Source: JANJUB01 sp031386985 (lineage in GTDB: Bacteria; Armatimonadota; Fimbriimonadia; Fimbriimonadales; Fimbriimonadaceae). From it: a DNA stretch of 64,000 bases. The notes beneath the pieces were generated by a model. That model had not been told where the DNA came from, did no database searches, and saw only the letters and a list, made by a program, of their open reading frames with translations. Made by a program: the position numbers and the translations under genes. Shown in pieces: positions 35,073-43,266 of the stretch. Numbering within the stretch: the stretch's first letter is position 1; each line of letters begins with the position of its first letter. The stretch is taken from the NCBI GenBank assembly GCA_031386985.1, contig JANNCV010000001.1:78565-142564 (forward strand), written 5' to 3'.

Positions 35073-36782
35073 ATGTATGATGTTGCGATCATTGGCGGTG
35101 GCCCCGCCGGGAGTTCGTGTGCCTCTCTGCTCAAGCGGTACCGGCCCGAGCTGAATGTTCTGATATTGGAAAGAGAGAAGTTTCCCAGGGAGCATATTGG
35201 CGAAAGCCTGTTGCCCGCGGTATGCCAAGTGTTCGAGGAAATGGGGGTCTGGGATAAGATTGAAGCGCAGAACTTTCCCGTCAAAATCGGAGGAACCTAT
35301 CGCTGGGGGGCAACACCGGAGTTATGGGATTTCCAATTCATTCCGGGCGGCAGATTTGATGATGAGCCGCGCCCCGCAAAGTTTAAGGGCCAACGCTTTC
35401 ATACCGCGTTCCAAGTAGATCGAGGAATTTTTGACAAAGTTCTGCTAGACCACGCCGAGTCTTTGGGATGCGAAGTTCGGGAAGAAACCAAAGTTGTTGA
35501 AGTAATGCGGGAGGGAGATCGCGTAACTGGGCTCAAACTTGAAGCAGGGGAGATTGTTGAGGCTCGCTATTATCTTGATGCAACGGGCGTCTCGGGAACC
35601 TTACGCAGGGCGATGGAAATTCCGGTGGACTATCCGACGAGCTTACGTAACATCGCCATTTGGGATTACTGGCAGAACGCTGATTGGGCGATCAACATTG
35701 GCGTTGGCGGAACGCGGATCTTTGTTGCTTCGCTTGATTGGGGCTGGATCTGGTTTATTCCGATTGGCGAAACTCGCACCAGCGTTGGCCTCGTTTTGCC
35801 GCTTGATTACTACAAGAAGACGGACAAAAAACCGGACGAGCTTTATCGAATGGCCCTTGAAGAGGCTCCCCTCATCAAGTCCCTGATGACCAACGCCATT
35901 TGTGAGAATAAGCAACAAACCACGAACGACTGGTCATATATCGCGGAGCGTCTGAGCGGCGAAAATTGGTGGCTGGTCGGCGATACTTGCGGGTTTGCAG
36001 ATCCAATTCTATCTGCCGGAATCACGCTGGCCGTAGCCGGGGCTAGACAAGTTGCCTATTCAATCGTAGCCATCGAATCGAAGGAGCACGATGCAAAGTG
36101 GCTCGGTGATTTTTACACGGATGTGCACAAGAAGCGAATCGGTCAACACGTCATGTTTGCGGATTTTTGGTACAAATCCAACGGGCAATTCACTGACTTA
36201 CTTGAGTACACAAGCCAAATAGCCAAAGAGGCGGGCTTGAACCTAAAGCCGGATGATGCGTTCCGCTGGCTGGGAACGGGCGGATTCTCGCATGAAGATC
36301 CGGCTCTTCCAATTTTGGGGGGTTGTGCCATCGAAGCGGTTCAACAAATTAACCAACAGCTCACCGGAGTTGCTGCGACCTGGAAAGTCGCGTCGCACAA
36401 CGTTTTTAAGCTCAACTTGGAAGAGTCCGAAGAAGCGGCCATGCCCCTTATGTTTGAAGGCAAAATTTGGCAAAAAGTTTGCTATCGCCGGGATGGAAAG
36501 ATATTGCCAAAATATGGCGTATATGACATTGCCATTAAGCTACTTCAAAAGGAATCCCACGTTCTGCCCGCAGTTGAGCGACTGCGTGCCTTTTTCCAAC
36601 GGAATCCGATTTATGATACGCCCGAAGTTGGAATCAACATTACTCTCTCGACGATCGAAGCAATGATCGCAGAAGGATGGGTGGATTGCGAAGTTGATCC
36701 CGATCACGGCTTTTATCCTTTCACCACCCCATCAGAGAGCAGCATGATTCATAAGAACTTTGATCTCGCCGTCAAGATGTAA
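35073..36782 (+). CDS. FAD-dependent halogenase-like oxidoreductase
   Basis: 569 aa. The N-terminal FAD-binding GGGPAG (8-13) and HIGESLLP (41-48) match the PltA/CmlS branch of flavin halogenases. Lys71 in FPVKIGGTYRWG occupies the place of the conserved active-site Lys. WIWFIP (225-230) exactly fits the halogenase fingerprint WxWxIP that blocks monooxygenation. The second FAD segment is WWLVGDTCGFADPILSAGITLA. The C-terminal 190 residues form the helical extension seen in this branch. Such enzymes chlorinate or brominate phenols or pyrroles, often carrier-bound. No carrier protein, NRPS/PKS or flavin reductase gene is adjacent, so a plain oxidoreductase role remains possible. Confidence 0.8.
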   Translation: MYDVAIIGGGPAGSSCASLLKRYRPELNVLILEREKFPREHIGESLLPAVCQVFEEMGVWDKIEAQNFPVKIGGTYRWGATPELWDFQFIPGGRFDDEPRPAKFKGQRFHTAFQVDRGIFDKVLLDHAESLGCEVREETKVVEVMREGDRVTGLKLEAGEIVEARYYLDATGVSGTLRRAMEIPVDYPTSLRNIAIWDYWQNADWAINIGVGGTRIFVASLDWGWIWFIPIGETRTSVGLVLPLDYYKKTDKKPDELYRMALEEAPLIKSLMTNAICENKQQTTNDWSYIAERLSGENWWLVGDTCGFADPILSAGITLAVAGARQVAYSIVAIESKEHDAKWLGDFYTDVHKKRIGQHVMFADFWYKSNGQFTDLLEYTSQIAKEAGLNLKPDDAFRWLGTGGFSHEDPALPILGGCAIEAVQQINQQLTGVAATWKVASHNVFKLNLEESEEAAMPLMFEGKIWQKVCYRRDGKILPKYGVYDIAIKLLQKESHVLPAVERLRAFFQRNPIYDTPEVGINITLSTIEAMIAEGWVDCEVDPDHGFYPFTTPSESSMIHKNFDLAVKM

Positions 36783-36800
36783 ATGAGGTAGCTTTATCAA

Positions 36801-37379
36801 ATGCTTGCAACCCTGCTGTTATTGTCCCAACATTCTGAGCCCGTCAAAATATTTGATGGTAAATCTTTGCACGGCTGGACCGTGGTCGGGGGGGGGAAAT
36901 GGACCGTTGATTCCGGTGTTCTCAAGGGCGTTTGCACAAAAGCCGACGCTCAGGGGATCCTGGTTTATGAGAAAGAAGTCGAAAACTTCACCGCCAAGCT
37001 CCAGTTTAAGATATCTGGTGGAAACAGTGGCTTCTATTTTCGAACTGAAAGAACTGCAGAACAACCACTCGTAAAGGGGATGCAAGCGGAGATAGATGCG
37101 ATTGACGATGTCGCCGGCATTTGGGAGACTGCGGGCCGGGGCTGGGTGTACAAGCCAACGCCGGAGGTTCACGCCAGGGCGAAGTTCAAGCCAGGCGAAT
37201 GGTCGGATTTATACGTAAGCGCGATTGGAACTCACTATATTGTTAAGCTTAACGGCGAAGTTATCACCGATATTGACGACCCCGTCGGACGTCGCAAAGG
37301 CACGGTTGCTTTACAGCTGCATGGCGATATGGATATGACGGTCGAATTCCGGAACATTTCCCTGACGCACATTCACTAA
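36801..37379 (+). CDS. Secreted DUF1080 (3-keto-disaccharide hydrolase-like) protein
   Basis: 192 aa. A short hydrophobic N-terminus (MLATLLLLSQ) precedes the DUF1080 beta-sandwich: VKIFDGKSLHGWTVV, KWTVDSGVLKG, ENFTAKLQFKISGGNSGFYFR, WNxL-like region SDLYVSAIGTHYIVKLNG, and GTVALQLHGDMDMTVEFRNI. Family members include 3-keto-glycoside hydrolases and many lectin-like domains. TGAGGT before ATG 36801 is a ribosome-binding site, and the gene follows the halogenase-like gene by 18 nt, so the two may be co-transcribed despite unrelated families. Confidence 0.82.
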   Translation: MLATLLLLSQHSEPVKIFDGKSLHGWTVVGGGKWTVDSGVLKGVCTKADAQGILVYEKEVENFTAKLQFKISGGNSGFYFRTERTAEQPLVKGMQAEIDAIDDVAGIWETAGRGWVYKPTPEVHARAKFKPGEWSDLYVSAIGTHYIVKLNGEVITDIDDPVGRRKGTVALQLHGDMDMTVEFRNISLTHIH

Positions 37380-38035
37380 TCACGATCAAAAAACTGATCG
37401 CCTTGATAGAACTGCCCTTTGTCGAGGCGCTTTGTGTGAGTATCACAAAATGTGATGGTCGCACGCTTCGCTGGCTCATCTAAAGGGCGGCCCCAGCAAT
37501 CGGCATCCGCCATGGAAGGCGCGAGCAAGAACTTCCCCTCATCGCCGCACCACGAACCCAAAACGCTGGATTTTGAAGCGCTGAACAGGACCGTATCGGC
37601 CGGAAGGTTCACGGCTCCTTGATTGTATGCAAAGTGATCATTTGCGTTGGAAAAATCAAATGCGATGGTGGTTAGGTAGGCGGCGTTGTAGCCAAAGTGA
37701 CTCGTAGGTTGCCCCCCGGCATCGGTCGGATTCAGGCCACAACCTGGACAAAGCCAGACCTCCTTGTTCTTGACATAGGGGTCAATTAAGTCGTGCCAAA
37801 TCGAAAAGCCTGTAGCCGTTCCATAAGCCGCCAGCGGAAAGGTGTCATCAACATCGCTTGAATACATCTGCACACTGAGGCCAAGTTGGCGCGCGTTTGA
37901 CATACACGCCGTCGCCTTCGCCGCCGCCTTCGCTTGGGAAAAAACGGGAAAGAGAATCGCCGCCAAAATCGCGATAATTGCAATAACGACAAGGAGTTCA
38001 ATTAGGGTGAATGCGCGAATTCTCACTTCTATCAC
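37376..38035 (-). CDS. Prepilin-type protein (type II secretion pseudopilin / DUF1559-like)
   Basis: 219 aa. The N-terminal class III signal RAFTLIELLVVIAIIAILA is followed by LFPVFSQAKAAAKATACMSN and ARQLGLSVQMYSSDVDDTFP, the arrangement typical of Armatimonadota and Planctomycetota major pseudopilins. The residue before the cleavage site is Ala rather than Gly. The C-terminal globular domain ends with the D-x-H-type segment ITFCDTHTKRLDKG. GTG 38035 is given; GTG 38026, 7 nt after CATAGT, would leave a 4-residue leader and may be the true start. The protein would be assembled into a pilus or secretion pseudopilus. Confidence 0.85.
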   Translation of the reverse strand: MIEVRIRAFTLIELLVVIAIIAILAAILFPVFSQAKAAAKATACMSNARQLGLSVQMYSSDVDDTFPLAAYGTATGFSIWHDLIDPYVKNKEVWLCPGCGLNPTDAGGQPTSHFGYNAAYLTTIAFDFSNANDHFAYNQGAVNLPADTVLFSASKSSVLGSWCGDEGKFLLAPSMADADCWGRPLDEPAKRATITFCDTHTKRLDKGQFYQGDQFFDRD

Positions 38036-38096
38036 TATGACACGCGGGGGGAACTTTCACTTTCGCTACCCAGAGCATGCGCGCACGTAGCCCAAG

Positions 38097-39857
38097 TCAT
38101 GGCGCAGTAACCAGCCAGTCATCCCAAAGAGTATCGCTTGCAAATTTCATCTTTCCATAATCCGTCGCCGAGGATAAAAACACATTTCCGGGCGTGAAAT
38201 CAATTGAAATCCCACGACTGCCGGCGCTGTTGGAGTTGTGACCTTCCCAGACGACCGCTTGAGCAACTGCATTTCGCACGGCAACGCAAGCACTTACCAC
38301 CCCCGGAATCGCGGTGCGCGCTTCCAGTTTCGTGCAAACGTCCACCAGATCCCGATAGAAACGGGGCGGAGAAGATTGCTGGCTGTACGACTGACTCAGC
38401 AGGCGTACGTTCGGAATAACGGTCGCTAATGCGGCGCTGTTGGTCATCAATTGTTGGGCCAGAGTGTTGGTGGCTGCTGACAGGGCGGGCAACTTCGTCG
38501 GATCAATAACGCTTTGCGTAATTTTCTGGCTCGCATATCCACCATGCGCCAGAGTTGTATCCACAAACGCTTTGGTCAAGTTCAGCGGCGTGTCATTGGG
38601 GTTATCTCGAAACTTAGCAAACAGCGTGTCATAGCGGTATCCCTCTGCCGGTGGACTCTCTTCGCTTCCAACGATGAAATCGGCTTTATCGCGAATCTCG
38701 TAAGCCACTTCTTGCATCTGCATCAGGCTTGAATCCCAAGCGATGAAGTCGAAGTGATGCCCGCTGAACGCCGCGTTCAGTTCCCAAATCTGAATCGCGT
38801 TCCCCGTCTCATCATCGTAACTTACAGCTCGCGACTCTTTGTTGGGTTTGCGGCGCCAGCCGTTTCCATGATTCCAAACGATGACGCCGTAATGATCAGC
38901 CGGATAATAGGTCTTCGCCCAATCAAGGAAATCCTTGAGGGTCTGCGGTTTGCCCATATCCACGCCGCTCCCCATATCTTGGATCAGTTCACTTGCGATT
39001 GAGGGGGTGGAATCGGGCGAAATCAAATAGCGGCGGGTGCCATCAAATGTAGAGTTCGCAAACCTTGAAACCGATTGCTTCCATTGTACGAGATAGCGCA
39101 CGTCCGGATTCCCCGCGGCCGTTTCCATCTGGTTTACGTTGGGTGGGCTATAGGATTGGAGGTCATTCGCGGCATTAAGAAAAACGAAGATTGACCACTT
39201 CTTCTTGACGATGACCGCCGGGCTAACCTGAACAGTTGCGCTACCAAGAATGCTGGTCGGGACATGCAAAGCCCGAATAGTCCCGCTCCCCGTCGAAGTC
39301 GAAAGAAACCGTCCTTGTTGCGTGATCATTCCCGTGCCGCCAAGCACGCTCCATGTGAACTGGTTCGCGGGCGCGAAGGTGGCGGAGCCATCGGTCGTTC
39401 GGGGTAAGGCGTAAAATGCGACGCTCCGTGGAACGCTAGTTGTGGCGTTTTCAGGCGTAACCTTCACTGAATCAACGGGGTCGCCGACGCGTGCCTGGAA
39501 ATTGGTCTCGTTGATGATATTGACAATCGTTCGAAACTCACCCGTTTTGACTCCGTTAAGATTAGCCTGAGAAAACAGTTCAGACACGACGATTTGGGCT
39601 CCCGATTGGATCCCCTCGATGCGTGAAACCAAAACCGGACTCGTTCCCTTATTCAAGATCACAGATTTCAGCAAGCGACTTTGTTGGTCGAAAATGCTCA
39701 CTCGTTGCGAAACTCCTCCGCCTGGATTCGCACTGTTCGTCCAAACTGTGGTGAAAACGAGGGTGGAGAGAGAACTTCCGCCGCCACCACCGCCCCCGCC
39801 GCCGCAGGCGAAGATAATGAAGGCGGCAAGCACGGCAAGATAAAGGCGGATTTTCAC
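38097..39857 (-). CDS. Clostripain-like (C11) lipoprotein with catalytic Cys replaced by Ser
   Basis: 586 aa. A lipobox ends at Cys18, followed by a run of nine Gly. Residues 30-215 are beta-rich Ig-like domains. The C11 peptidase domain starts at about 220 (KWSIFVFLNAANDLQ) and keeps catalytic His330 in VIVWNHGNGW. The second catalytic motif, normally D-A-C-L-M, is D-S-S-L-M (375-379), with Ser377 (AGC, bases 38727-38729) where the nucleophilic Cys belongs. GSEESPPAEGYRY follows as usual. It is therefore a pseudo-peptidase or a serine variant. It is exposed at the cell surface or in the periplasm. Confidence 0.85.
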   Translation of the reverse strand: MKIRLYLAVLAAFIIFACGGGGGGGGGSSLSTLVFTTVWTNSANPGGGVSQRVSIFDQQSRLLKSVILNKGTSPVLVSRIEGIQSGAQIVVSELFSQANLNGVKTGEFRTIVNIINETNFQARVGDPVDSVKVTPENATTSVPRSVAFYALPRTTDGSATFAPANQFTWSVLGGTGMITQQGRFLSTSTGSGTIRALHVPTSILGSATVQVSPAVIVKKKWSIFVFLNAANDLQSYSPPNVNQMETAAGNPDVRYLVQWKQSVSRFANSTFDGTRRYLISPDSTPSIASELIQDMGSGVDMGKPQTLKDFLDWAKTYYPADHYGVIVWNHGNGWRRKPNKESRAVSYDDETGNAIQIWELNAAFSGHHFDFIAWDSSLMQMQEVAYEIRDKADFIVGSEESPPAEGYRYDTLFAKFRDNPNDTPLNLTKAFVDTTLAHGGYASQKITQSVIDPTKLPALSAATNTLAQQLMTNSAALATVIPNVRLLSQSYSQQSSPPRFYRDLVDVCTKLEARTAIPGVVSACVAVRNAVAQAVVWEGHNSNSAGSRGISIDFTPGNVFLSSATDYGKMKFASDTLWDDWLVTAP

Positions 39858-39946
39858 TGCTTATAATGACGGCTTGGGAAGGGCCGTCCGTTGCCCAAAG
39901 GTTCGGCTGGTTTGGTTTCCATTAGTGCGAAGTGTGAGGGCAACCT

Positions 39947-40135
39947 TCAAGAGTTGCCCTCAACACTGTCCCGCCCGCCACTATCCAACTCCCTCCCTCT
40001 TCGTTTCTTGGTGTATTCGGTCAGAACCCATTCGATCTGACCGTTTACACTGCGAAACTCTTCGTTGGCGACGCTTTGTAGAGCCTCCCACAGCTCCGGG
40101 CTGATTCGAAGCACGAATGACTTCTTCTCTGCCAT
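39947..40135 (-). CDS. Arc-type ribbon-helix-helix DNA-binding protein
   Basis: 62 aa. KSFVLRISPELWEALQSVANEEFRSVNGQIEWVLTEY is a classic Arc/MetJ-fold RHH: beta strand FVLRI, helix A, then NGQIEWVL helix B. The C-terminal tail is basic, then acidic. The gene starts 10 bp after the SPFH gene stop and is clearly in the same operon. SPFH and Arc-like pairs recur in many genomes. It probably binds the palindrome upstream of the operon as an autorepressor, which is an inference. Confidence 0.8.
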   Translation of the reverse strand: MAEKKSFVLRISPELWEALQSVANEEFRSVNGQIEWVLTEYTKKRRGRELDSGGRDSVEGNS

Positions 40136-40144
40136 TATTTTCCC

Positions 40145-41035
40145 TTAGGGGTAGAGGGTGCCGGTGTTCAGCACGGGCTGAGCCGCGCTTTCGCTACACA
40201 GAACCACCATCAGATTGGTGACCATTGCGGCTTTTCGCTCGGGATCTAGGTCAACGATGTTCTTCTCGGCGAGGCGGTTCAAGGCCATCTCGACCATACC
40301 TACCGCGCCATCAACGATCTTTTGGCGAGCCGCGATAACCGCCGCCGCTTGCTGCTTGCGGAGCATGACGCCGGCGATTTCCGGGGCGTACGCGAGATGC
40401 GAAAGCCTTGTTTCCAGAACTCTTATGCCGGCTCGGTCGAGCTTTTCTTGAACTTCGAGTTTTAGATGTGCGCTGACTTCCTCGGTGTGACGCATCAGCG
40501 AAATCTGCTCGTCTTCCGCATCGTAAGGGTGAGAAGAAGCTGAATGTCGGAGCGCGGTCTCGCTTTGAAGAGCGACGTATTGGGCGAAGTTCTCAACGTC
40601 AAAAACCGCTCGATGAGTGTTCTCAACTTGCCACACCACGATCATCGCGATTTCTACGGGGTTGCCGACAGCGTCGTTAACTTTTAAGCGCTCACCGTTT
40701 AGTGTTTGCGCTCGAAGCGAGACGGAAACTTTGCTTATGAACGGATTAGCCCAGTGGAGCCCATCTTGCTTAACCGAGCCTTTGTAAGCTCCGAAAAGGG
40801 TGAGTACGCGAGCCATATTCGGTTGAATGACGAAAAAGCCGGGCATGAGCAACGAACCTACAAAGATCGCTCCAAGGAGGGATGCGACATGCATAATGGT
40901 AACGCCCGTTCCGCCACTTTCGGGCGTGGCTTTGATTAGGGCTACGAGGGCGTAGATAAAGAACCCCCAGACGGCGAATGTCACGGCGAGCATTATGCCG
41001 CCGGGAAGTGTTTTAAAATCTTTTTCTTGAGTCAT
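40145..41035 (-). CDS. SPFH/Band 7 domain membrane protein
   Basis: 296 aa. Two N-terminal transmembrane helices (about 15-35 and 46-66) are followed by an SPFH domain: FFVIQPNMARVLTLFGAYKGSVKQDGLHWANPF, then VNDAVGNPVEIAMIVVWQV and YVALQSETALRHSASSHPYD. The C-terminal helical region, with EVQEKLDRAGIRVLETRLSHLAYAPEIA and MLRKQQAAAVIAARQKIVDGAV, would oligomerise into rings at the membrane. AAGGTG before ATG 41035 is a ribosome-binding site. The partner downstream is a small RHH regulator. Roles proposed for this class include membrane microdomain organisation and protease control. Confidence 0.88.
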   Translation of the reverse strand: MTQEKDFKTLPGGIMLAVTFAVWGFFIYALVALIKATPESGGTGVTIMHVASLLGAIFVGSLLMPGFFVIQPNMARVLTLFGAYKGSVKQDGLHWANPFISKVSVSLRAQTLNGERLKVNDAVGNPVEIAMIVVWQVENTHRAVFDVENFAQYVALQSETALRHSASSHPYDAEDEQISLMRHTEEVSAHLKLEVQEKLDRAGIRVLETRLSHLAYAPEIAGVMLRKQQAAAVIAARQKIVDGAVGMVEMALNRLAEKNIVDLDPERKAAMVTNLMVVLCSESAAQPVLNTGTLYP

Positions 41036-41050
41036 GTTTCACCTTGACAC

Positions 41051-41074
41051 TGATATGATATCAGAATCATATCA
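41051..41074. promoter_or_regulatory. Perfect 9-bp inverted repeat, probable operator
   Basis: TGATATGAT and ATCATATCA (41051-41059, 41066-41074) are exact inverted repeats with a 6-bp spacer. They lie 16 bp upstream of the SPFH start and 62 bp upstream of the divergent metallopeptidase gene. The spacing suits tandem RHH dimers, so the Arc-like protein of this operon is the natural candidate ligand. A TTGACA at 41044-41049 overlaps the left side on the plus strand. Confidence 0.6.
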
Positions 41075-41136
41075 TGAAACGGTAATTGTTGGGCTCAGTA
41101 GGTCTTTTGGCCCATCCATAGATCAGAATTGAGCTA

Positions 41137-43266
41137 ATGATTGCGCTGATCGCTCTGCTTAGCTTAACAACACAGGAGGTCTCGACTCCTCCGGCGGCAT
41201 TGAACAAGTCGGGGTTTTACAGTAAGTACATCCAAGCCGATGGCTACCCGATTGTGGCTTCTAAGAATGTCAACGATTACGCCCTTAAAGAAGCCGCTTA
41301 TCTGGTCCGTATGCTCCTCTCCAGGCGCCCGGACGTGCGCGATGCGATGATAAAGAGCGGTTCGAGGATGTGTATCATCGCCCACAACGAGTTCACAACT
41401 GACTTGCCCGAGTTCGCTTGGCTAGGTAATCAGCCGATGCGCGAATTTCCAACGATTTCGGGCAAAGATTTTTGGGATGCGCGGGCGCGCGGAACTGGGG
41501 GGAGCGAGACTGACCCCTACTGCTCCAGTGCCGAAGAGAACATTTTAGGCTATGCCGGCGATCCGTATTCAACCGAGTCTATCGTCATTCACGAGTTCGC
41601 TCACAGCATTCATTTGAGAGGAATGATCAAGGTTGATCCGACCTTTGATAAGCGTCTCAAGTCCGCTTACGACCAGGCCATGAAGGCTGGGCTTTGGAAA
41701 CTCAAATACGCGTCGGTTAATCACCATGAGTTTTTCGCCGAAGGCGTGCAATCTTGGTTTGATAACAACCGCGAACCCGACCACGATCATAACCATGTGA
41801 ATACGAGAGCCGAACTCTTGGAATACGACCCTGGACTTGCCACCATGTGCAAAGAGGTTTTTGGCGACACAGAACTCCGATACACCAAGCCCGCAACCAG
41901 GCTGACCGGCCACCTAGAGGGCTACGACCCCGCCAAAGCTCCAACCTTCGTTTGGCCCGAGCGACTGACGGCGGCAAAAGCGGAGATCAGGAAACAGGCA
42001 GAGGCGCGCTCCGCACAGACCGCCGAGGTCATTAAGCCCGTTCGAACCGAAATCATCTCGCCCATCCGAAACGCGAAATTCAACAAGGGTGGCAAAGCTC
42101 GGAAGCGAGTGCAAGGCGGGAACCCGCGAACAGTCGGTGGGCATCTCATTTTCGACGGCACGGCAGACGGGAATCGGCAGGTTGATCCGCAAGTTGCGGT
42201 CGGAGGAAATTTTGTTTTTCACGCGACTAATTTGGGCATGGTGATCTCGGATAAGAAGGGCAATTATGTTGATGGTGTGCCCCAATCTGAGTTCAATGGT
42301 GGCATTGATCCGAAGCTGTTTTTCGATGTTCACAACCGCTCGTTCGTTTTCGATCTTTGGAATCCGTGGGATGAGGCCAAGCTCAAACCGGTGAATATCT
42401 CGGTCTCAGAAACCGCCGACCCGCGCGGCGCATGGAACACCTATCCGGTGCCCGCTCCCGGTGGAGTTGACGGCGGTGGTATCGGCTATAGTCGCAAGTG
42501 GGTCGGCTACTCCTTCCCCGGTGGCGCGGAGCGAACATTTGTGATGAGGATCGGCGAGATGAAGGCGGGTAAACCTACCACCGCCTTTCACTTTGCTGGC
42601 GGTCTCGGTCAGCCCGTTTTCACGCAGGACCCAACGGATGACCTACTGTTCGTGCGGCTCACTCGCCAAGACATCATTCTAACGACGATTGGCGAGGGCG
42701 AGGGCGGAACTCCGGTTATCAAGTCCGTGGTAACTGCGCCCCACAATTTCCGCAACTTTGGCAGTCCGCCGCAATCGCCGATGAAGGGTACAACCGCGAC
42801 AACTGCCTCGGGCGATCGCAACCCTAAGAATTTGGTAGTTCAGGGAAAGCACCTTTGGTTTTCCCACACCGTCAACGTCGAAGGGCGGGCGGGAGTTCAG
42901 TGGCATCAAGTTCAACAGGACGGGAAATTCATTCAGAGCGGGCTGATATCTGATCCCGTGAATAGCTACATCCAAACTTCGATTGCCGTTAACAAGCGCA
43001 ATGACCTTCTGATTGGCTTTCAGGAAACCGGTCCCGCAATGTTCATTTCCGCGCGATGTGCTTGGCGCAAGGCAAGCGACCTGTCCGGCAGGCTTCGACC
43101 GACATTTCCGATTGCCGAAGGACTCGCCGCAACCGAAGGCGGGTCGTGGGGCGATTACAGCGGCTCAGTGGTTGATGGGGATAACTTGGTTGACCTATGG
43201 ACAGTTCAAAGTGTCGCGAACTCCGCCGGAAGGGGAAGTACGGTCATCGCGAAAATCAAGATGTAG
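41137..43266 (+). CDS. Secreted zinc metallopeptidase-like protein fused to a beta-propeller-like domain
   Basis: 709 aa. A short signal-like N-terminus is followed by a peptidase domain (about 25-240) with HEFAH at 152-156 and a likely third ligand Glu202 in NHHEFFAEGVQSWF, the arrangement of gluzincin-type enzymes. Residues 300-709 are a separate beta-rich module (DGNRQVDPQVAVGGNFVFHATN, then KLFFDVHNRSFVFDLWNPW and SYIQTSIAVNKRNDLLIGF), resembling propeller proteins with repeated aromatic strands. The linker (245-300) is Lys/Glu-rich. The fusion is unusual. The substrate is unknown, but both parts appear extracellular. Confidence 0.72.
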   Translation: MIALIALLSLTTQEVSTPPAALNKSGFYSKYIQADGYPIVASKNVNDYALKEAAYLVRMLLSRRPDVRDAMIKSGSRMCIIAHNEFTTDLPEFAWLGNQPMREFPTISGKDFWDARARGTGGSETDPYCSSAEENILGYAGDPYSTESIVIHEFAHSIHLRGMIKVDPTFDKRLKSAYDQAMKAGLWKLKYASVNHHEFFAEGVQSWFDNNREPDHDHNHVNTRAELLEYDPGLATMCKEVFGDTELRYTKPATRLTGHLEGYDPAKAPTFVWPERLTAAKAEIRKQAEARSAQTAEVIKPVRTEIISPIRNAKFNKGGKARKRVQGGNPRTVGGHLIFDGTADGNRQVDPQVAVGGNFVFHATNLGMVISDKKGNYVDGVPQSEFNGGIDPKLFFDVHNRSFVFDLWNPWDEAKLKPVNISVSETADPRGAWNTYPVPAPGGVDGGGIGYSRKWVGYSFPGGAERTFVMRIGEMKAGKPTTAFHFAGGLGQPVFTQDPTDDLLFVRLTRQDIILTTIGEGEGGTPVIKSVVTAPHNFRNFGSPPQSPMKGTTATTASGDRNPKNLVVQGKHLWFSHTVNVEGRAGVQWHQVQQDGKFIQSGLISDPVNSYIQTSIAVNKRNDLLIGFQETGPAMFISARCAWRKASDLSGRLRPTFPIAEGLAATEGGSWGDYSGSVVDGDNLVDLWTVQSVANSAGRGSTVIAKIKM

